Assembly (NCBI GenBank): GCA_016718605.1
Contig: JADKCY010000037.1
Span: 1-9,022, forward strand
Length of the DNA stretch: 9,022 nt
Direction of reading: 5' to 3'
Source: Lysobacterales bacterium
Lineage (GTDB): Bacteria > Pseudomonadota > Gammaproteobacteria > Xanthomonadales > Xanthomonadaceae
The translations under genes and the position numbers were made by a program. The notes beneath the pieces were generated by a model, which did not search any database, was not told the DNA's origin, and was given only the letters and a program-made list of their open reading frames with translations. Shown here piece after piece: positions 5,385 to 9,022 of this stretch. Positions within the stretch are counted from its first letter, which is position 1, and each line of letters starts with the position of its first letter.

Positions 5385-6380
5385 ATGGCCCGCCAGCAAC
5401 TCAAGGACTTGTGTCCGAACATGTACACCTTTCAAACCCAGCTAAGCAAGCTGAAGCGCTGGCTGGAGAAGCGCGCACTGCCCGAGGAGGTCACCAAGCA
5501 GTTCAAGCTCACGGACGAGGAGTTCGCGGCGTACACGGAGCACAAGAAGACGGTGGATGAGAAGAAGGCACAGCGGCTCGGGCTGGTGAGCCTCGATGCG
5601 TCCGACCACGACGCGTGGGATCTCAAGGAGATGGACGCCATGGATATTGAGTACTTCCTGCGCGTGATGGCGGAACCGCACAGCACGCACCCGAGCCTCA
5701 ACTACATTAAGGTTCTCATTGTGTCTGGCCGACGCGGCCAGGATCTGTTCCAGGCGCGCTTCGAGCCCGTCGAAGGCAAGCCCACCTGGGCGCGCATCCA
5801 CAACGCCTGCAAGGCTCGACAAGCGGAGCTGCGCAGCTACGAGTTCCCGCTCCTATGCTCCTATGCCAAGTTTGAAATCCTGCTGGACTTTGCGCGCGAA
5901 GGATTCGAGGAGTTCAAACGCGCGCAATTCTACAACGCACTGGCGCAGGTGGCTATTGGTGCTCTACTTGACCAGTGGGACATCCTCAAGCGCGCCGCGG
6001 CCGGTCGACCCGTGACGCCGCACCGCCTGCGGAAACTCTACGCTGCCCTGCTGCTGCGCTGCTACGACACCCACCCCCTGGGCGCGGACGAGTTCCTACG
6101 GCGCGCGTTTAATCACAAGAATGCGGCCACCAAGGTCTACTTCCCCTCCAGCGGCGCCAGCGTGAACTTGTCGAAGCTGTTCCCCATTCCGGAGGGGGAG
6201 GAGGCCGAGATGGTGACCGACCAAGGCCCCTGCAGATGCCACGAGTTTTGTAACGAAGGAGACTACTGGATCTGCTGCAAGTGCGATGTCGCAGATAGCA
6301 AGGAAGTACGCGACAACGCGATTTCATTCATCTACAAGGTTCCCAGGGGTTCCAAAGGCTCTGGAGAGGTGGGTCGGTAG
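5385..6380 (+). CDS. Tyrosine recombinase, probably a telomere resolvase (protelomerase)
   Basis: A site-specific DNA breaking and joining enzyme. Counting from the ATG at 5385, the catalytic residues of the tyrosine recombinase family are seen in order: Arg 116 in VSGRRGQDLF, Lys 143 in the beta-hairpin-like ACKAR, His 213 and Arg 216 in PHRLRKLYAAL, His 244 in FNHKN and the nucleophile Tyr 252 in ATKVYF. The GRR form of the first motif, the AKxR-like hairpin followed by a YEFPLL strand, and HxLRxxYA rather than the integrase HxLRHTFAT point to the protelomerase branch (TelN, TelA, ResT), which makes covalently closed hairpin ends. The N-terminal 100 residues are helical, as expected for a core-binding domain. 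A Cys-rich tail (GPCRCHEFCNEGDYWICCKC, 281-300) is unusual and may bind zinc. The frame is open back to 5292, so the true start is unsure. The 3' end overlaps RPB1 by 49 bases, tail to tail, unless spliced. Confidence 0.7.
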   Translation: MARQQLKDLCPNMYTFQTQLSKLKRWLEKRALPEEVTKQFKLTDEEFAAYTEHKKTVDEKKAQRLGLVSLDASDHDAWDLKEMDAMDIEYFLRVMAEPHSTHPSLNYIKVLIVSGRRGQDLFQARFEPVEGKPTWARIHNACKARQAELRSYEFPLLCSYAKFEILLDFAREGFEEFKRAQFYNALAQVAIGALLDQWDILKRAAAGRPVTPHRLRKLYAALLLRCYDTHPLGADEFLRRAFNHKNAATKVYFPSSGASVNLSKLFPIPEGEEAEMVTDQGPCRCHEFCNEGDYWICCKCDVADSKEVRDNAISFIYKVPRGSKGSGEVGR

Positions 6381-9022
6381 CTGGGGCTCATTGGTACATA
6401 TGCCGGACTCTCTGGGTCATAGGCCAAACCCGCGTCTCCGTCGAGCTCAACGTACGTGTGCGAGAAGTGCGGCGGAGATGACACTTGCGGCTGCGGCACC
6501 GTGGACAAGTCGCCCCAGAGCCCCAAGTTGGGGTATTCCGAGCGGTGTGGCTGCAAGCACGGCGACATATATGTCAAGGAGTTTCCCGAGAAGCCACTCT
6601 GCGACGTTTGCGGGTCCGTGGGATCAAATCGGCGGCTGAAGATGCACGCCTCCGTCGGACCAGTACAGTAATCTGTGGTCCTCTTTTGTGCCGCTTGTAG
6701 CAGTGTCTGTAGGGGTTGTTCGAACGCCGCTTGCTTGAGGGGGCCGAACTCACGTCCGATGCGATGGTAGCTGCAGCCGCGCACCTCACCGTCCCACGTC
6801 ATGCGACGCACCAGTAGCCACAGGTACGGCGCGGGCACCTGGACGCCCATTCCCTCTGTGACCGCCTGGATACCGGCCACCAACAGGGCACGAACCCCCT
6901 CAATCTGACCGTTGGCTTCCTTGAACAGGCGGCGCACGAACTTGTTGTTGGCGAAGTTGGGGCGCAGGAAGGCACGCAGGTGCTTGGTGCCCAGCTTGAC
7001 GGCGCCCGCGGTGCCGGCGTTGTGGAACGCGCGCAGGTTCGCTTGCGTTAGTTTGGCCATAATCGCCATGGCGGCGTGGTGGCCCACCATCTCCCAGGCG
7101 CCCGTCCCCGCCGGGAGCCCCTCGCCCTCCAGCTGGCGGATTGGGTAAACGCTGTGATCCCAGATCGTTCCGTCCGGCCGTTGCACCAGTCCCTCCAGCG
7201 CCATTGTGATACATCGCTGCAGGTACCCGGTGTCCGCGGTATGTACGGCGGTATCCACGAGTGCGCTGCGAGCAGCGGCGAGGTGCAGAAAGTGCTGGAA
7301 GGGTTTCATGCCCTGAAGAAATCCCTCATTGATGTGGCCCGCGGGCATGGGCGCACCGGTCCAGTCCTGCTGCTGGCCGATCTCAACGAGGATCTGTGTG
7401 CGGTTTTTCCCGGAGCCTTTGGCGCCGCTCTCGATGGCGACGTGCAGGCCGCACTCGCGGCGGTCGGGCACGACCCCGCCGCCCGCATGACGCAGACTCG
7501 CGGCCGTCTCGCGGAGGCTGCGCAGGGTGACCGACAAGGGGGGCAGCCACCGGTCGGCCAGATACCGGTAAGCGGTGCCCAGCCACCGCGCAGCCTCTTC
7601 CTGGCCACGTAGGCGAATCACGGCGGGAAGTAAACTCCCATTGAGGAGCGCCTTGGTCCAATGACCGGCAATCACTTTTCCATTCACTACCACCAGCTGG
7701 TCGTGGGTCAGCGTAAGTTCAGGCGGTAGCCACGTATCATCCAGGCCGCTGCTGAGGTACGCAGACATCACTGCGTTCTGAGTGAACCCCACGCAGGCCT
7801 CGCCGTCGCAAACCATATGCCTCCACACGCATACGAGTTCGCGGGCCTCGCGCTTGGCCTCGTCGCTCTGGGGTACATATATGTGCATTTCATCGCCGTC
7901 GAAGTCGGCGTTGTACCCCATGGTCACAGCCATGTGGATGCGGAGCACATCGCCCTTCTCGTCGGGGAAGATTCGGACGCGGTGTCCGAGCAGGGAGGCG
8001 CGGTGGAGGGTTGGTGCACGGTTGAGCAGGACCCAGTCGCCCTCCTTGATGCGCAGGCGCTCCGCGACCCAGGCGGGCACACCCACGTCCCACACCTCAA
8101 ACTCCAGCGGCAGGATTGCAATCACGAGTCGCGCCACCCACATTTGGCGCTTGCTCAGGACGGTTCCGCGCAGGCGTCCAAACTTGGCCTTGGGTTGCAC
8201 TCCGTTGCCGCGAAATCGGCACGCAATGGACTCCCGTAGGGCCCCATATTGCAGTTCCGAGCGCACGCCGAGACGATTATTCTGGTAGCGGGCCACGTCT
8301 CGGCACAGGACATCGTACGCTGCGAGCGGGGGCGGCGCGTACTTATGGGGCCTGCGCAGGTCCCAGTCGTAGATCAGCCGATCGTCGCGCAAGTACATCA
8401 CCAGCGAGGGTTCTGTAGGATGCTCGCGCACACGCAAGCTGCTGCGTACAATGGCGCGCAACTGCACGGTGAAATCGTCCACTTTCTTCTTGGGTTGCTT
8501 GGCTTCGCTGCTGGACGCGCGCAGGCTCAGCGGGGGCACGGGAAAAGCGTGCCACATCAAGTGCGGCTGCCCCGCCCGCGCCAGCAACTGGTCGACATAC
8601 GTGGGGGTAATTGCCATCGTGGTGGGTCCGGCAAACACCGCGCGCAGGAACAGGCCATCAAACAAAATCCAGTTGGGCTGTTCAACTGCGGGGCCGCATC
8701 GAGGGCGAGATTGAGGGGCCGGATCCTCGGGATCGTAGGCCTCGACTGTACCCTTCTTCTCCTCACAGGTGCGCTTTTCCGGGTGCAATGGTCGCGCGCA
8801 GACGATGCAGATCGACTGTAATGTGCGCAGTATACTCTGGTCGCCCGGTCGGCCCTTGAGGAAGGCGCCGTTGGGCACGGGCCAGACGAATTCGACGTGC
8901 CCAAAGCGTGCGGCGAGCCGTGCGTCCGAGACGCCGCCCTCGCCCTTGCTGGCGCGTGTGCGCTTGCCCAGCGAGGTTTCGATGCGCAGGACGGAACGGG
9001 CCCGAATTTGCTCGGGCGTAAG
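6332..9022 (-). CDS. RPB1: DNA-directed RNA polymerase largest subunit (RPB1), N-terminus outside the window
   Basis: Largest RNA polymerase subunit, carrying the catalytic magnesium site. At least 896 residues are present, starting LTPEQIRARSVLRIE (yeast: LSPEEIRAISVVKIE), so only about 20 are missing before the window edge. Markers in order: a reduced clamp start (GGVSDARLAARFGHVEF) that keeps FGH but has lost the preceding Cys pair; a second CxxC (CIVC); LSKRQMWVARLVI (switch region); LLNRAPTLHRASLLGH; the catalytic NADFDGDEM at 7886-7912 (residues 371-379); the bridge helix GMKPFQHFLHLAAAR with DTAVHTADTGYLQR; the trigger loop LTQANLRAFHNAG; and the terminal conserved block VRRMTWDGEVRGCSYHRIGR. 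The jaw domain after the trigger loop is almost absent, making the protein far shorter than usual (yeast 1733). The tail from about 6668 to 6436 is unconserved and antisense to a Cys-rich ORF, and may be an intron. It ends in CTD-like heptads. Confidence 0.93.
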   Translation of the reverse strand, partial: LTPEQIRARSVLRIETSLGKRTRASKGEGGVSDARLAARFGHVEFVWPVPNGAFLKGRPGDQSILRTLQSICIVCARPLHPEKRTCEEKKGTVEAYDPEDPAPQSRPRCGPAVEQPNWILFDGLFLRAVFAGPTTMAITPTYVDQLLARAGQPHLMWHAFPVPPLSLRASSSEAKQPKKKVDDFTVQLRAIVRSSLRVREHPTEPSLVMYLRDDRLIYDWDLRRPHKYAPPPLAAYDVLCRDVARYQNNRLGVRSELQYGALRESIACRFRGNGVQPKAKFGRLRGTVLSKRQMWVARLVIAILPLEFEVWDVGVPAWVAERLRIKEGDWVLLNRAPTLHRASLLGHRVRIFPDEKGDVLRIHMAVTMGYNADFDGDEMHIYVPQSDEAKREARELVCVWRHMVCDGEACVGFTQNAVMSAYLSSGLDDTWLPPELTLTHDQLVVVNGKVIAGHWTKALLNGSLLPAVIRLRGQEEAARWLGTAYRYLADRWLPPLSVTLRSLRETAASLRHAGGGVVPDRRECGLHVAIESGAKGSGKNRTQILVEIGQQQDWTGAPMPAGHINEGFLQGMKPFQHFLHLAAARSALVDTAVHTADTGYLQRCITMALEGLVQRPDGTIWDHSVYPIRQLEGEGLPAGTGAWEMVGHHAAMAIMAKLTQANLRAFHNAGTAGAVKLGTKHLRAFLRPNFANNKFVRRLFKEANGQIEGVRALLVAGIQAVTEGMGVQVPAPYLWLLVRRMTWDGEVRGCSYHRIGREFGPLKQAAFEQPLQTLLQAAQKRTTDYCTGPTEACIFSRRFDPTDPQTSQSGFSGNSLTYMSPCLQPHRSEYPNLGLWGDLSTVPQPQVSSPPHFSHTYVELDGDAGLAYDPESPAYVPMSPSYRPTSPEPLEPLGTL
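6359..6421 (-). repeat. Three CTD-type heptads at the end of RPB1
   Basis: Three consecutive seven-residue units on the RPB1 frame: a degenerate one starting YDP (6401-6421), then YVPMSPS and YRPTSPE. All keep Tyr-1, Pro-3, Ser-5 and Pro-6 of the Pol II consensus YSPTSPS. Nine more residues follow before the stop. This confirms that the minus-strand frame is the coding one here, although the plus-strand recombinase ORF runs over 6359-6380. In Pol II the heptads carry Ser phosphorylation and recruit mRNA-processing factors. Confidence 0.85.
6422..6671 (+). CDS. Cys-rich open segment without ATG, possible last exon of the recombinase
   Basis: An open stretch in the same frame as the recombinase, after stops at 6378 and 6419. 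It begins without ATG (GTG at 6456) and encodes many metal-binding-type residues: VCEKCGGDDTCGCG, ERCGCKHG and CDVCGSVGSNRRLKMH. On the plus strand the codons are well ordered (many GAG, AAG, GGC), and it looks more protein-like than the RPB1 reading opposite it. It could be an exon joined to the Cys-rich tail of the recombinase: a donor-like GTACGC at 6306 and an AG at 6463-6464 give a phase-consistent intron. It could also be a separate small zinc-ribbon protein using GTG. The stop TAA at 6669-6671 coincides with the place where recognisable RPB1 sequence ends on the other strand. Confidence 0.45.

Noticed and set aside
7076..8821. Several plus-strand ORFs opposite RPB1 (for example 7076-7612 and 8249-8821)
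   Set aside because: The minus strand encodes strongly conserved RPB1 throughout this interval, so these are shadows in a GC-rich sequence.

Overview
The window looks like part of a GC-rich, tightly packed double-stranded DNA virus genome that infects a eukaryote, or an integrated copy of one. The evidence is the two largest subunits of a eukaryote/archaea-type RNA polymerase (RPB2 in pieces on the plus strand, RPB1 on the minus strand), an F-box protein, a lysine/alanine-rich H1-like protein, a tyrosine recombinase of telomere-resolvase type, and many short unrecognised ORFs separated by a few to about 25 bases. A nucleus-replicating lineage (mirusvirus-like, pandoravirus-like or unnamed) is my inference. 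No capsid, DNA polymerase or packaging ATPase is present to place it.

Layout. 1-2181 (plus): the C-terminal half of RPB2, broken into three conserved blocks (about 90-430, 780-1007, 1735-2165). A different ORF (439-978) occupies the first gap. Three short ORFs, at least two of them helical or coiled-coil-like (1025-1225, 1250-1495, 1520-1804), occupy the second. 2189-3601 (plus): three small genes, two very basic and one soluble 87-residue protein. 3628-4212 (minus): a coiled-coil protein. 4130-5199 (plus): an F-box-like protein overlapping an H1-like protein by four bases. 5200-6380 (plus): the recombinase, whose 5' end is unclear and whose 3' end carries a Cys-rich tail. 6422-6671 (plus): a Cys-rich open segment with no ATG, antisense to the RPB1 tail. 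6332-9022 (minus): RPB1, nearly complete, with its first few residues outside the window and a C-terminal tail of three heptads like the Pol II CTD.

How it fits together. RPB1 and RPB2 would form a virus-encoded transcriptase. CTD-like heptads suggest it can recruit host capping or splicing factors. That agrees with signs that several genes are interrupted: RPB2 changes frame between conserved blocks, the recombinase has protein-like sequence upstream of its first ATG, and a Cys-rich segment without a start lies opposite a poorly conserved part of RPB1. Introns explain all of these, but indel errors or decay cannot be excluded from sequence alone. The recombinase suggests a linear genome with hairpin ends, or resolution or integration of the genome. 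The H1-like and other basic proteins may condense DNA. No tRNA, rRNA, CRISPR array or insertion sequence was seen.
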